From Nocardia sp. NBC_01503 (GTDB lineage: Bacteria; Actinomycetota; Actinomycetes; Mycobacteriales; Mycobacteriaceae), in contig NZ_CP109596.1 in NCBI RefSeq assembly GCF_036327755.1, forward strand, positions 5,084,001 to 5,148,000: DNA of 64,000 bases, read 5' to 3'. The notes under the pieces were generated by a model. The model ran no database searches, was not told the origin of the DNA, and worked only from the letters and a program-made list of their open reading frames with translations. Shown in pieces: positions 17,349 to 26,471 of this stretch. The position numbers were made by a program, and so were the translations under genes. Each line of letters starts with the position of its first letter. Position 1 is the stretch's first letter.

Positions 17349-18212
17349 ATGACCGAGCAGCAATCGAATGGCCCCGACGACTCCCGCGGCCCCGTTCCAG
17401 ATCCCGGTGCGGCGGGCGGCGAGGGCGCGCGTCAGTCGGGTGAGGTCAAGGGTGCGGAGTCGCACGGCGCGTCCGTGTCAGATCCCGGTGCGCCCGGCGA
17501 TACCGTCCCGAGCGGGCACGATGGGGCGAAGTCCGCGTCGGCAGCCGCCGACGCGGGGGAGCGGGCGGAAGATGCGGCGGCACAATCAGATTCGGCGCGT
17601 GACGGCGTGCCCGAGGCGAATGAGGAGAACATGAAGTCGGCCGAGGACAGTCAGGACTTCGAGCAGTTCCGGGCCGATCTGGAGGCCGTCGAGCGCAAGA
17701 TCGCGGGGGAGATCGATCCGGGTGTGCGCGCCCTGGTGGTCGCCGGTGCGGTATTCGCGCTGCTGTTCTCGCTGGTGCTGCCGCATGCGGGTAAGGCGCG
17801 TGGATTCGACGTCATCCTGTACGACGCGGCCGCGCAGACCGAGCACATCGGACTGCCCTCGCGGGTGTTCGAGTGGTTCGTGGTGGTCTTCGGAATCGGC
17901 TTCTCACTGCTCGCGCTGACCACCCGGCGCTGGGTGCTGGCCTGGATCGCGGTCGCGGGATCGGCCATCGGCAGCGTCTTCGGCGTCTTCTCGATCTGGC
18001 ATCGGAACACCCCCGGCCTGGGTAACTACCACGGCGCGGGTCCGGGCATCGGCCTGATCCTGTCCACCATCGCGATCATGGTGCTGACCTTCCACTGGAT
18101 TCGCGTGGTCTGGAGTCGCACCTCGGTGCACCTGGCCGCCGAGGAGCAGCGCCGCATCGCCGCCGCCGAGGCCGAGGAACGCGATCATCGCCGACTCTTC
18201 GGCGATAAGTAG
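17349..18212 (+). CDS. Conserved membrane protein, Rv2732c-like
   Basis: A 287-residue protein. Residues 1-95 are polar, Gly/Ala/Asp/Ser-rich and probably disordered. A short helix (DFEQFRADLEAVERKIAGEI) precedes four hydrophobic segments and a charged, coiled C-terminus (AAEEQRRIAAAEAEERDH). M. tuberculosis has a membrane protein at the same place after miaB. Function is unknown. The antisense MFS frame overlaps its last 309 bases. Confidence 0.75.
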   Translation: MTEQQSNGPDDSRGPVPDPGAAGGEGARQSGEVKGAESHGASVSDPGAPGDTVPSGHDGAKSASAAADAGERAEDAAAQSDSARDGVPEANEENMKSAEDSQDFEQFRADLEAVERKIAGEIDPGVRALVVAGAVFALLFSLVLPHAGKARGFDVILYDAAAQTEHIGLPSRVFEWFVVVFGIGFSLLALTTRRWVLAWIAVAGSAIGSVFGVFSIWHRNTPGLGNYHGAGPGIGLILSTIAIMVLTFHWIRVVWSRTSVHLAAEEQRRIAAAEAEERDHRRLFGDK

Positions 18213-19673
18213 CCCGCTGCTCGTGGAGCCCGGTCGCACCAGGTCGCGACCGGGCTCTTCTCGTCGAGGGGCCGGTTCGCGCGGGCGCTCCGGGCGGTAG
18301 GCCAGTCCGGCGAACATCGCCGCGATGCCGACGATCGTCATGAAGATCCAGCCCGCGCGGTACTCGCCGAGCGTGTGGTGGGTGCCGGCGCCGAGGATGG
18401 CGGTCAGCACGGCCACGCCGAGGGCGGAGCTGGTCTGCCTGGCCATCATGAGAGTGCCTGAGCCGAGCGAGGTTTGGTCGGCGGGCAGCAGTGCGGCCGA
18501 TCCGAACAGGGGCGGCTGCAAGAGCGCCGTGCTGGCTCCGGCGAGGATCCCGCCGGGCAGGATGATCACCGCGTAGGAGTCGGTGAATCCACTGGCCAGC
18601 GCCCACCACGCGCAGCCGATCGCCAGGCACGCCCCGCCCAGCGCCGCCGATGCGCGGGCACCGAATCGGGCGATGAATCGGCCCGAGAACGGTGACATCA
18701 GCAGGCAGCTGATCGGCAGCGGCGCGACACCGAGACTGGCGGCCAGCACCGAGTAGTGCAGGCGCTCGGTGAGGAACAGCGTGATCTCCAGAATCATGGC
18801 CGCGAAAGCCAGGTAGTAGCAGAACACTCCGAGTGTGGCTGTTCGGAACAGCTTGTGCCGCAACACAACCGGGCTCACCACCGGATCCGGATGATGCCTG
18901 ATGTGCCAGCCGAACCATACCGCGAGCGCGATGGCGGCGGCCAGCATGCCGAGCGTGGCGGGACCGGTGTGACCCCACTCCGCCGCCTGCACGAATACCG
19001 TGGTGAAGCCCGCCGTCGCACCCAGAATCAGCAGTGCGCCAACGGGATCCAGTCGCCGCCGCACACCCGGTGCGATATCCGGCAGCACCCGGAGGCCCAG
19101 TGCGAAGGCCGCCACCGTGAACGGCACATTCAGCAAGAAGATCCACCGCCACCCGGCCTGCAACAGCAATCCGCCCAGCACCGGTCCGCTCGCCGCGCCC
19201 GCGGCGGCGATCGCCGTCCAGATACCCATGACGGTCGCATGCTCCCGCCGCGGGAAGCTCGGCAGTACCAGTCCGAGTCCGGTCGGCACCAGCAGCGCCG
19301 CCGCCACCGCCTGCGCCACCCGCGCGATGATCAGCGTCGTCAGGTTCGGCGCGGCCCCGCAGGCGATCGACGCCAACCCGAAAAGCGCTATGCCGATGAG
19401 GAATCCGCGCTTACGCCCGGTGTCGTCGGCCAGCCGCCCCGCCGGCACCAGCAGCGCCGCCATGACGATGGTGTACGCGTTCAACGTCCAGGACACCGCG
19501 CTCGTGGAGCTGTCGAACGAGTCTCGCAGTGTCGGAAACGCGACGGTGACCGCGAAGAGATCGAGTATGGCCAGATATTGGGCGACCCCGGCGATTGCCA
19601 GCACCCGCCAGCGCCGTCCGTCCGGCGGAGCCTCGAGCCGCTGAGCTGCTTCGTTTTCCGTCGTCGTAGTCAT
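17904..19673 (-). CDS. MFS efflux transporter with run-on C-terminus
   Basis: A 589-residue frame. Residues 1 to about 465 are a complete DHA2-type transporter with about 14 membrane segments, and motif A appears as GRLADDTGRKRG. Beyond that no in-frame stop occurs until 17904. The last 100 or so residues are polar and simply read the antisense of the convergent membrane-protein gene and its terminator. The ancestral stop was probably lost. ATG 19673 is chosen; the ORF could extend 33 bases further. It is divergent from the GlxA-type regulator at 19768. Confidence 0.75.
   Translation of the reverse strand: MTTTTENEAAQRLEAPPDGRRWRVLAIAGVAQYLAILDLFAVTVAFPTLRDSFDSSTSAVSWTLNAYTIVMAALLVPAGRLADDTGRKRGFLIGIALFGLASIACGAAPNLTTLIIARVAQAVAAALLVPTGLGLVLPSFPRREHATVMGIWTAIAAAGAASGPVLGGLLLQAGWRWIFLLNVPFTVAAFALGLRVLPDIAPGVRRRLDPVGALLILGATAGFTTVFVQAAEWGHTGPATLGMLAAAIALAVWFGWHIRHHPDPVVSPVVLRHKLFRTATLGVFCYYLAFAAMILEITLFLTERLHYSVLAASLGVAPLPISCLLMSPFSGRFIARFGARASAALGGACLAIGCAWWALASGFTDSYAVIILPGGILAGASTALLQPPLFGSAALLPADQTSLGSGTLMMARQTSSALGVAVLTAILGAGTHHTLGEYRAGWIFMTIVGIAAMFAGLAYRPERPREPAPRREEPGRDLVRPGSTSSGLLIAEESAMIAFLGLGGGDAALLLGGQVHRGATPDHANPVEGQHHDRDGGQDQADARTRAVVVTQAGGVPMPDREDAEDAADGRSRDRDPGQHPAPGGQREQ
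18226..18257. terminator. Bidirectional hairpin terminator
   Basis: A perfect 12-bp stem (GAGCCCGGTCGC / GCGACCGGGCTC) with an 8-base loop begins 14 bases after the stop of the Rv2732c-like gene. It stands where two convergent genes should end. The MFS reading frame passes through it. Confidence 0.75.
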
Positions 19674-19767
19674 GGGTTCGACTATCCGACCTCGGCATTC
19701 GCCCAACCAGTGGCAGAAATGCCATGATGCGCTAGATTTCTGACAGGGCCGGGGTTAGCGTGGGAAT

Positions 19768-20778
19768 ATGGCGTCGGAAGGTTCGAAGGCAGCCCCCTCG
19801 GCGGGGACGATCGCGGTCGCCGTGGCTCCGGGTATGCCGATCTTCGAGGTCGCGATTCCGTACCAGGTCTTCTACGAGCCGCCGCTCGGCGTCGATCCCG
19901 ATACCTGGTACCGCTTCCAACTCTGCGGCCCGCGTGACACCGATACGGCCGAACTGCGAGATCCCTTCGTGGCCTTGACCGCTCACGACTACGACGATCT
20001 GATTCGCGCCGATACCGTGATCGTCCCATCCACCCCGAGCGTGCGCGAAGCCCCGCCCGCCGATCTGGTGGAGGCGGTCCGCGCCGCGTACGAGGCGGGC
20101 GCCCGCATCGCCTCGCTCTGCACCGGCGCGTTCGTGCTCGCCGCGGCGGGCCTGCTCGACGGCCGCCGCATGACCACGCACTGGCGGCATATCGCCGCGA
20201 TGCGAGAACGCTTCCCGCACTTGGAGATCGACCCCACCGTCCTGTACATCGACGACGGCCGCATCCTCACCAGCGCGGGCACCATGGCCGGAATGGACCT
20301 GTGCATCCACCTGATTCGCAAGGATCTGGGTTCGGGCGCGGCCAATGCCGCCGCCCGCTACCTGGTGGTGCCCCCGCATCGAGCGGGCGGCCAAGCCCAA
20401 TACCTCGAATCGCCCGTCCCTTCCTACCCCGCCGATTCCGGCCTCTCGGCGACGCTCCAGTGGGCCATCCACCGCCTGGACCAACCCCTCACCGTCACCG
20501 ATCTGGCCCGGCACGCCAACACCAGCGAACGCACCCTGGCCCGCCGCTTCCACGCCGAACTCGGCGGCACCCCGCTGCAATGGCTCCTCACCCAGCGCGT
20601 AATCCGCGCCCGAGAACTGTTGGAGGCCACTGATTTACCGGTAGACGTGGTAGCCGACCGCTGCGGCCTCGGCACCGCGGCCAACCTCCGCACTCACTTC
20701 GGCCGTGAGGTAGGAGTGTCGCCCAGCGAATACCGCCGCTCCCACCGCAGTACCCGCCACGAGGTGATCACCAGTTGA
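19768..20778 (+). CDS. GlxA-type AraC-family regulator
   Basis: A 336-residue protein. The N-terminal half is a DJ-1/PfpI-like domain with the nucleophile-elbow cysteine in ASLCTGAF. The C-terminal half is an AraC DNA-binding domain with two helix-turn-helices (VTDLARHANTSERTLARRF and the later DVVADRCGLGTAANLRTHF). It is divergent from the MFS gene at 19673, which it may control. No ribosome site is visible, so the message may be leaderless. Confidence 0.88.
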   Translation: MASEGSKAAPSAGTIAVAVAPGMPIFEVAIPYQVFYEPPLGVDPDTWYRFQLCGPRDTDTAELRDPFVALTAHDYDDLIRADTVIVPSTPSVREAPPADLVEAVRAAYEAGARIASLCTGAFVLAAAGLLDGRRMTTHWRHIAAMRERFPHLEIDPTVLYIDDGRILTSAGTMAGMDLCIHLIRKDLGSGAANAAARYLVVPPHRAGGQAQYLESPVPSYPADSGLSATLQWAIHRLDQPLTVTDLARHANTSERTLARRFHAELGGTPLQWLLTQRVIRARELLEATDLPVDVVADRCGLGTAANLRTHFGREVGVSPSEYRRSHRSTRHEVITS

Positions 20779-20789
20779 CCACTCGGCTA

Positions 20790-21581
20790 CTACGCCAGTC
20801 GGCTACCGAGGATGTATTCGCCGAGCAGGTCGTAATGTTCCGCATCGAGCCCGTCGTCGAGCGGCACCGCGACCGCGACGGTTCCCTCCTCCTCGCCGAC
20901 GAACAGCGCCGGATCATTGCAGTCGGCGAATCCGATGGCATCGATTCCCGCGAATGCCGCGCCACCGCACCAACCATGATCCGCGACAACAAGATCCGGC
21001 CGGACCTGGCCCGCCTTCGCCAAGGCTGCCAATACCAGCCGGATGGGCCGATCGGAGTGCGTGTGCACCGCCCCGCCGGTATCCCCGACCGTCGCGACCC
21101 CGAGTGAGAAATCGATCTCGAGCCGTTGCCACCCGCGCCGGGTATAGCCGTCATATCCCGAGCCCGCCCCGGCCTCGACCACGGTCCCTCCGGCCTCGGC
21201 CAACGCCGCTGCCAACCGTTGATACAGCCGAGTCAGCCGCTCCGGATGCCCGGTCGCGAACAGCACCCGCTGCTTCTCGCGTAAGGCCTTGTCGAACCGT
21301 GCCGCATACCGATCCAGCGCCGCCACGGTCAGTTCCGGATCAATGGTGTCCACCCCGTGCTGAAAACTCGCCCGTGGATCCACCCCCACCTTGCGCGCCA
21401 TCAAATCCAGAATCGCGGCCTGATCCCACTCGCGCCCCGGATTCAACCCGAACATGTAATGCGGATCCCGATAGGCCAGCCGCTGAAAATGATCCAAATT
21501 GTTCTCGCGCGGCGTAGCAACCTGCCCCGCCATCCCCGTCGCCATCAAATGCGCGACAACCTGCTCCCGAGTAGGTCCCAT
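20790..21581 (-). CDS. Conserved actinobacterial phosphatase-like protein
   Basis: A 263-residue protein of a conserved actinobacterial group often labelled phosphatase. Recognisable segments are the opening VAHLMATGMAGQVATPRENN, a central VLFATGHPERL, and a late DLVVADHGWCGGAAFAG followed by GFADCNDPALF. The histidines and aspartates could bind metal, but I know of no proven reaction. ATG 21581 is chosen. An upstream extension to 21656 is glycine-rich and unlike the family. It ends 11 bases from the convergent regulator. Confidence 0.55.
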   Translation of the reverse strand: MGPTREQVVAHLMATGMAGQVATPRENNLDHFQRLAYRDPHYMFGLNPGREWDQAAILDLMARKVGVDPRASFQHGVDTIDPELTVAALDRYAARFDKALREKQRVLFATGHPERLTRLYQRLAAALAEAGGTVVEAGAGSGYDGYTRRGWQRLEIDFSLGVATVGDTGGAVHTHSDRPIRLVLAALAKAGQVRPDLVVADHGWCGGAAFAGIDAIGFADCNDPALFVGEEEGTVAVAVPLDDGLDAEHYDLLGEYILGSRLA

Positions 21582-21690
21582 ACCCCACACTAACCACATC
21601 CCGCCCCACCCGCCCCGCTCCCCTTGCCCCCCAACACAATTCACCCCAGCACCCACGCCCCGACGAAATGGGTACCCGGGCCGGACGATC

Positions 21691-21750
21691 GATCACCAGG
21701 AACCGGTGGCGGCTGTTCGTCCGAATTCGCGCCACTGGTTCCTGGTGATC
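21691..21750. repeat. Long inverted repeat
   Basis: Two 21-base arms, GATCACCAGGAACCGGTGGCG at 21691 and its near-exact complement ending at 21750, pair over 20 of 21 positions, with one G-T. The loop is 18 bases. It lies between two minus-strand genes, just after the DUF349 gene. It may end that transcript, or be a copy of another dispersed palindrome. No second copy was seen in the window. Confidence 0.7.
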
Positions 21751-21772
21751 ACTTGACCGGGTGAGGGTGCTT

Positions 21773-23197
21773 TCAGCGCTGGCTGACGGCGCCCTCGGCG
21801 GCTTCGGCCCACTCACGCCACTGCTGGGCCTGCTCCAGGGCCTTCTCCGCGTCGCGGGTCTTGCCCGCGGCCTGTGCTTTGGCGGCCTGCTCCTCGAACT
21901 GGGCAACGCGCTCACGGAATTGCGCGGCGCGAGCCATGGCCTCCGGATCGCTGCGTCGCCACTGGGCATCCACCGCATCCCGGACGCGCTTTTCGACGGC
22001 CCGCAGGCGCGCCTCCAGATCGTGGATGCGCTCGCGCGGGACCTTGCCGATGGCATCCCACTTCTCCTGCAGATCGCGCAAAGCCGCCCGTGCCGCATCG
22101 AGATTCGTCTCGGGATTGAGGTTTTCGTAATGCAGCAGCAGTTCTTCCTTGGCGGTGGCGTTCTGCTCGAACTCCGCATCACGCTCGGACGCCGCGGAAT
22201 TCCGTGCCGCGAAGAAGATGTCCTGGGCGGATTTGAAACGCTTCCACAGCTGTTCGTCGGCCTCACGAGGCGCGCGCCCGGCGGCTTTCCATTCGGCGAG
22301 CAGATCGCGGAAGACCGCGGCCGTCCCCGCCCAGTCGGTGGATCCGGCCAGTTCTTCGGCGCGCACGCAGAGTTCTTCCTTGCGCGTCTTGGCAGAGGCC
22401 CGTTCCCGATCCAGCTCCGCGAAGTGCGCCCCGCGGCGGCGGTTGAAGGCCTCGCGGGCCTTGGAGAAGCGTCGCCACAGCGCGTCGTCGACCTTGCGAT
22501 CGACGCCGCGGATGGTCTTCCACTCGTCCAGGATCTCGCGGAGCCGATCGCCCGCGACCTTCCACTGCGTGGAGTCGGTGGCGATTTGCTCGGCCTCCGC
22601 GGCCAGGGCTTCCTTACGCTCGGTTTGCTCGTGCCGGGAGCGTTCCTTCTCCTCCTTGGCGTGCGCGGCCGCCTCGTCGGAGTGTTCGATAATGGCCCGC
22701 AGGCGCTGGGTGAGTCCGTCGATATCGCCGATGACGGCGGCTTCGGGCAATGTTTCGGCAAGCGCGGTGGCGGCGGTTTTGGTCTTGCGGGCGTCGGTGC
22801 CGGCGGCGAGGCGGGCTTCGAGCAGGGCCACCTCGGTGGCGAGATCGTCGAAGCGGCGGCCGAAGTGCGCCAGGCCCTCGGCCGCGTCACCGGCCTGCCA
22901 GGAGCCGATGACGCGTTCGCCGTCGGTTGTCTTGACCCAGGCGGTGCCGTCCTCGTCGACTCGTCCCCACTGGCTGGGGTCGCTCATACTGGGCACCACG
23001 ACGGGATGCGGGTGCGGGGTCGCCGGGCCGGGAGTGGGCTTGACGGCGTGTGGCTTGGGGGCTTCCGGTTTACGCGGTGCGGGCCCCGGGCGGGGACCGG
23101 CGGCGGTGGCCGGAGACGGACGCTGGGCGGCGCCGGGCTGGGGCGTCGAGGTCGGTTCCGACTGGGTCGCCTTCTCGTTTCCGCTGTTGTCGCTCAT
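21773..23197 (-). CDS. DUF349 coiled-coil protein, Rv2731-like
   Basis: A 474-residue soluble protein. Residues 1-75 are Pro/Ala-rich and probably disordered. The rest consists of repeated helical DUF349 modules, each with a W-K-x-A/L...LWKRF/LWRRF pattern (for example READEQLWKRFKSAQDIFF). A coiled coil ends the protein. GAGGAG precedes the ATG. M. tuberculosis has a DUF349 gene in the same place and opposite orientation to its neighbours, as here. Molecular function is unknown. Confidence 0.8.
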   Translation of the reverse strand: MSDNSGNEKATQSEPTSTPQPGAAQRPSPATAAGPRPGPAPRKPEAPKPHAVKPTPGPATPHPHPVVVPSMSDPSQWGRVDEDGTAWVKTTDGERVIGSWQAGDAAEGLAHFGRRFDDLATEVALLEARLAAGTDARKTKTAATALAETLPEAAVIGDIDGLTQRLRAIIEHSDEAAAHAKEEKERSRHEQTERKEALAAEAEQIATDSTQWKVAGDRLREILDEWKTIRGVDRKVDDALWRRFSKAREAFNRRRGAHFAELDRERASAKTRKEELCVRAEELAGSTDWAGTAAVFRDLLAEWKAAGRAPREADEQLWKRFKSAQDIFFAARNSAASERDAEFEQNATAKEELLLHYENLNPETNLDAARAALRDLQEKWDAIGKVPRERIHDLEARLRAVEKRVRDAVDAQWRRSDPEAMARAAQFRERVAQFEEQAAKAQAAGKTRDAEKALEQAQQWREWAEAAEGAVSQR

Positions 23198-23373
23198 TGC
23201 TCCTCGTCCCTGCCGCGCGTCACGGCTGCCTGGTTACGCCCTAGCTCATCTGTCTGGCTGTCCCCCATTCAACCAGGCTGGGATGCGAAATGCTGTCTTT
23301 GAGGCCACCTCCGTGGCGCGGCGACCCAGGTGGGGTGGGGCTGGTGAGGCGCGGTAGCGCTACGGTTGTCGGC

Positions 23374-24123
23374 GTGTTCTGTGTTGCGTCGCTGGTCCCC
23401 TCACCGCCCGCCCTGGTATCCGAGCTGGGGGGCGCGGCCGGAGCGGCGGCCGACAGTCCGGTGACGGTGTTGCGTGGCGCGGTTTTGAAGGCCGTCGGTG
23501 AGCTGGCGGGGCAGGCCAAGCGGTGGATTGTGGTCGGCGTGGCGGAGTCGGACGGTGTCTTCGATGCGGAGACGGCGGGCACATTCCGGGGATACGGGGT
23601 GGATGTGCGGATCGGTTTGTCCGAAGCCGCGAATCTGGAGAATCCGGATCCCGCGCTGCCGCTGCCGGTGTTGATCGGTGGCTGGTTGCGTGAGCAGGTC
23701 GCTCCGGACGCCGTCGCGGTGGCACGTCTGGTCGCCGCCGACACGCCCGCGAAGGAGTGCCTGGAGTACGGCGCGCGGTTGCGCGCCGAAGTGGATTCGG
23801 CGACCGACCGGTATGGCGTGCTGGTCGTCGGCGACGGCGCGGCAACTCTGTCCCTGAAGGCCCCGCGCTACCTCGACCCGCGCGCGGAGGCGGCGCAGGC
23901 CGATATCGACCTCGCCCTGTCGACCGGCGACCGGGCCGCGCTCGCGAGCCTCGACCAGCGGCTCTGCGAGGAACTCGATATCGCCGGACGACCGGCCTTC
24001 CAGGTCCTGGCCGGACTCTTCACCGCCGATCACGCCAGCCCTACCGTGGAAACCCTCTATGCCGCAGCACCATTCGGCGTCGCCTACCATGCGAGCGTCT
24101 GGCATCGGGGCAGCGCCGCATGA
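23374..24123 (+). CDS. Rv2728c-like protein (LigB/extradiol dioxygenase-like fold)
   Basis: A 249-residue alanine/valine-rich protein beginning FCVASLVPSPPALV, as in actinobacterial proteins encoded directly before miaA. The layout recalls class III extradiol dioxygenases (LigB-like), but I see no full set of metal ligands, so enzymatic activity is doubtful. GTG 23374 is chosen by that match; the frame is open upstream to 23290. Its stop overlaps the miaA start by 4 bases, so the two are translationally coupled. Confidence 0.65.
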   Translation: MFCVASLVPSPPALVSELGGAAGAAADSPVTVLRGAVLKAVGELAGQAKRWIVVGVAESDGVFDAETAGTFRGYGVDVRIGLSEAANLENPDPALPLPVLIGGWLREQVAPDAVAVARLVAADTPAKECLEYGARLRAEVDSATDRYGVLVVGDGAATLSLKAPRYLDPRAEAAQADIDLALSTGDRAALASLDQRLCEELDIAGRPAFQVLAGLFTADHASPTVETLYAAAPFGVAYHASVWHRGSAA

Positions 24124-25022
24124 TCACCCCCGTCGCCGTCGTCGGCCCCACCGCCACCGGTAAATCCGATCTGGCCCTGGACCTGGCCGAACGACTCCAC
24201 GGCGAGATCGTGAATATCGACGCCATGCAGCTCTACCGCGGTATGGATGTCGGCACCGCCAAACTCACCCTGCGAGAGCGCCGCGGCATCCCGCATCACC
24301 AACTCGATGTTCTCGACGTCACCGAAACCGCCACGGTCGCCTCCTACCAAACCGCCGCCCGCGCCGATGTCGAGGCGATCATGGCGCGCGGCCACACCCC
24401 GGTGATCGTCGGCGGCTCCATGATGTATGTCCAAGCGCTGCTGGACGATTGGGATTTCCCGGCCACCGATCCGCGGATCCGCGCCAAATGGGAGACCTTG
24501 CTCGAGGAGCGCGGCGTCGTGATCGTGCACGAGGCATTGCGGGCCGCCGATCCGGTCGCCGCCGCCACCATCCTCCCCACCGACGGCCGCCGCATGGTTC
24601 GCGCCCTCGAGGTGGTGGAGCTGACCGGTAGACCCTTCGCCGCCTCGGCCCCTCAGATCGGTGAACCCCGCTGGGGCACAACCATTATCGGTGTCGACCG
24701 CGAGACCGCCGCCCTGGACGCCCGCATCGAACTGCGCACCGCGAAGATGTTCGAGACCGGCCTGGTCGAGGAGGTGCACACCCTCATCGCCCAGGGTCTG
24801 CGCGAGGGCCGAACCGCCTGCCGCGCAATCGGATACGCCCAGGTACTGGACTACCTCGACGGCGAATACGATCTCGCGCAAGCGCGGGAACGCACCTTCA
24901 TCGGCACCCGCCGCTATGTCCGCCGCCAGCGCTCCTGGTTCCGCCGCGATCAGCGCGTGCGCTGGGTCGACGGTGCCGACCCGCACCTGACCGAAACCGC
25001 TCTGACTCTCGTGAAATCCTGA
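24120..25022 (+). CDS. miaA: tRNA dimethylallyltransferase MiaA
   Basis: A 300-residue protein with P-loop GPTATGKS at residues 9-16, then the family motif NIDAMQLYRGMDVGTAK and GGSMMYVQALLD. It transfers an isopentenyl group from dimethylallyl-PP to A37 of tRNA, the step before MiaB. ATG 24120 overlaps the stop of the preceding gene. The 121-residue upstream extension of the frame only reads that gene in another phase. Its stop is 3 bases from the convergent PadR gene. Confidence 0.95.
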   Translation: MITPVAVVGPTATGKSDLALDLAERLHGEIVNIDAMQLYRGMDVGTAKLTLRERRGIPHHQLDVLDVTETATVASYQTAARADVEAIMARGHTPVIVGGSMMYVQALLDDWDFPATDPRIRAKWETLLEERGVVIVHEALRAADPVAAATILPTDGRRMVRALEVVELTGRPFAASAPQIGEPRWGTTIIGVDRETAALDARIELRTAKMFETGLVEEVHTLIAQGLREGRTACRAIGYAQVLDYLDGEYDLAQARERTFIGTRRYVRRQRSWFRRDQRVRWVDGADPHLTETALTLVKS

Positions 25023-25025
25023 CCG

Positions 25026-25571
25026 TCACCGCGGCGCCCGCACCTTGACAAGATCTGCGAGAACCTTTTCGTGCCAGTCGATCTCGGCTTGAATCCGCAT
25101 CCGGGCATGGTCCAGGATGAGATCGTCGGCACTGTTCTGATCGGGCCAGCGCCGGTCGGCCTGATGTTCGATGCGGGATCCGCGCGCCCGCAGGGCCGCC
25201 AGCCGGTCCTCGAGGTACCCCCGCAGTAGTTCCCGATCCAGATCGGCACTGACCGCCAGTGCGAGATCGACCGGATCGGGCCGAATATCAACCTCGCTGA
25301 ACGCCTCGTCCCGCAGCGCGATGAGCTCCCGCCGTCCCTCATCGGTGATCTCGTAGATGGTGCGCGCGGGCAGCGACCCCTCCTGTTCGGTGCGCACGGG
25401 GCGAATGAGCCCCTCGTCCTCCATGCGATGCAACGCGCTGTAGAGGGAGCCCGGCTTGACACGTGACCACAGATCGGCCCGGTCCAACCGGGCGTCCCGC
25501 CGCAATTGATGGCCGTGCATGGCACCGCGTTTGGCCAGTGCCGCGAGGACGAACAGCCGGGTCTCGTTCAC
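25026..25571 (-). CDS. PadR-family transcriptional regulator
   Basis: A 181-residue protein. The winged helix-turn-helix covers residues 5-85, with the AMHGHQLRRDARL and GSLYSALHRMEDEGLI patterns typical of PadR. A helical C-terminal domain for dimerisation follows (about 100-175). It is divergent from the peptide deformylase gene. The TACTC-N6-GAGTA palindrome between them is the likely operator, so it may repress itself and influence the neighbour. Confidence 0.88.
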   Translation of the reverse strand: MNETRLFVLAALAKRGAMHGHQLRRDARLDRADLWSRVKPGSLYSALHRMEDEGLIRPVRTEQEGSLPARTIYEITDEGRRELIALRDEAFSEVDIRPDPVDLALAVSADLDRELLRGYLEDRLAALRARGSRIEHQADRRWPDQNSADDLILDHARMRIQAEIDWHEKVLADLVKVRAPR

Positions 25572-25590
25572 GGACCTAGTCTGCCATGAC

Positions 25591-25606
25591 TACTCTGTTT
25601 TGAGTA
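25591..25606. promoter_or_regulatory. Palindrome between padR and def genes, likely PadR operator
   Basis: TACTCTGTTTTGAGTA is an inverted repeat with 5-bp arms and a 6-base spacer. It lies 20 bases before the padR start and 11 before the deformylase start. PadR proteins bind palindromes of this size in their own promoters. Confidence 0.6.
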
Positions 25607-25616
25607 CCCTACGGCC

Positions 25617-26189
25617 ATGACAGTTCGACCGATCCTCATCGCCGGTGACCCGCGACTAGCCGAAAAAGCCCTGCCCGCAGCTGTTTTCGACAGCGAACTC
25701 GCCGCGTTCGTCGATGATCTCTTCGAGACCAACACCGCGGCCGACGGAGCGGGCTTGGCGGCCAATCAGATCGGCGATCCGCGCGCGATCTTCGTCTACG
25801 ACCTGCTCGACGAGCAGGGGGTGCGCCGCCGCGGTCATATCGTCAACCCGGTGCTCGAGACCTCGGAGATCCCGGAGACCATGCCCGATCCGGAGGATGA
25901 TCTCGAAGGCTGCCTCTCTGTACCGGGGGAGTGGTTCCCCACCGGCCGCGCGAAGTGGGCGCGGGTCACCGGGGTCGACAAGACCGGTGCGCCCGTCATC
26001 GCCGAGGGCGCCGGCTACTTCGCTCGCTGCCTGCAACACGAGACCGATCACCTCGCCGGACACCTCTACCTGCACCGACTCATCGGCCGGAATCAGCGGG
26101 CAGCCCGCCGCATGATCAAGGACCGGCAGTGGAATCGACCGGGGAACTCCTGGCTGCCGGACGCCTCCGCGACCGCACAGCGTGACTGA
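25617..26189 (+). CDS. def: Peptide deformylase
   Basis: A 190-residue metalloprotease with the three family motifs: GAGLAANQ at residues 44-51, EGCLS at 97-101 (Cys99 binds the metal) and HETDH at 141-145 (His141 and His145 bind the metal, Glu142 is catalytic). It removes the formyl group from nascent proteins. The ATG has almost no leader, so the message may be leaderless. A dispersed palindromic repeat follows the stop. Confidence 0.92.
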   Translation: MTVRPILIAGDPRLAEKALPAAVFDSELAAFVDDLFETNTAADGAGLAANQIGDPRAIFVYDLLDEQGVRRRGHIVNPVLETSEIPETMPDPEDDLEGCLSVPGEWFPTGRAKWARVTGVDKTGAPVIAEGAGYFARCLQHETDHLAGHLYLHRLIGRNQRAARRMIKDRQWNRPGNSWLPDASATAQRD

Positions 26190-26207
26190 GGTCCGATGCG
26201 TGAAGCC

Positions 26208-26295
26208 GTCCCGGCATCCGTCTGGCCGGGATCCGCACTGGTCATGGCGCAACTGGTTCCGGGGGATCCCGGCCGCGAGCGCGCCGGGATGACGG
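26208..26295. repeat. Dispersed palindromic repeat, copy 3
   Basis: The left arm, GTCCCGGCATCC...GGCCGGGATCCGC, and the right arm, GGATCCCGGCC...GCGCCGGGATGACGG, match the copy at 511-600 apart from the inner loop. It lies between the deformylase and RNA-methyltransferase genes, with the second gene's promoter beyond it. Confidence 0.7.
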
Positions 26296-26471
26296 AGTAT
26301 CCGCACGCCGCAGCGTTCGATAGTTCCGCCGCGTCGTAATCCGGTGGCGGTCGAGTGGGAGCGGCCGGTGTGCGCAACCAGTTCCGGCACAAGCCAATCC
26401 GGCGCAGGGCGGGACGCGACCCACTGGTGGCGACGCGCCAAAGCGAAATCCTGTGCGGCGGGTATCCGCGC

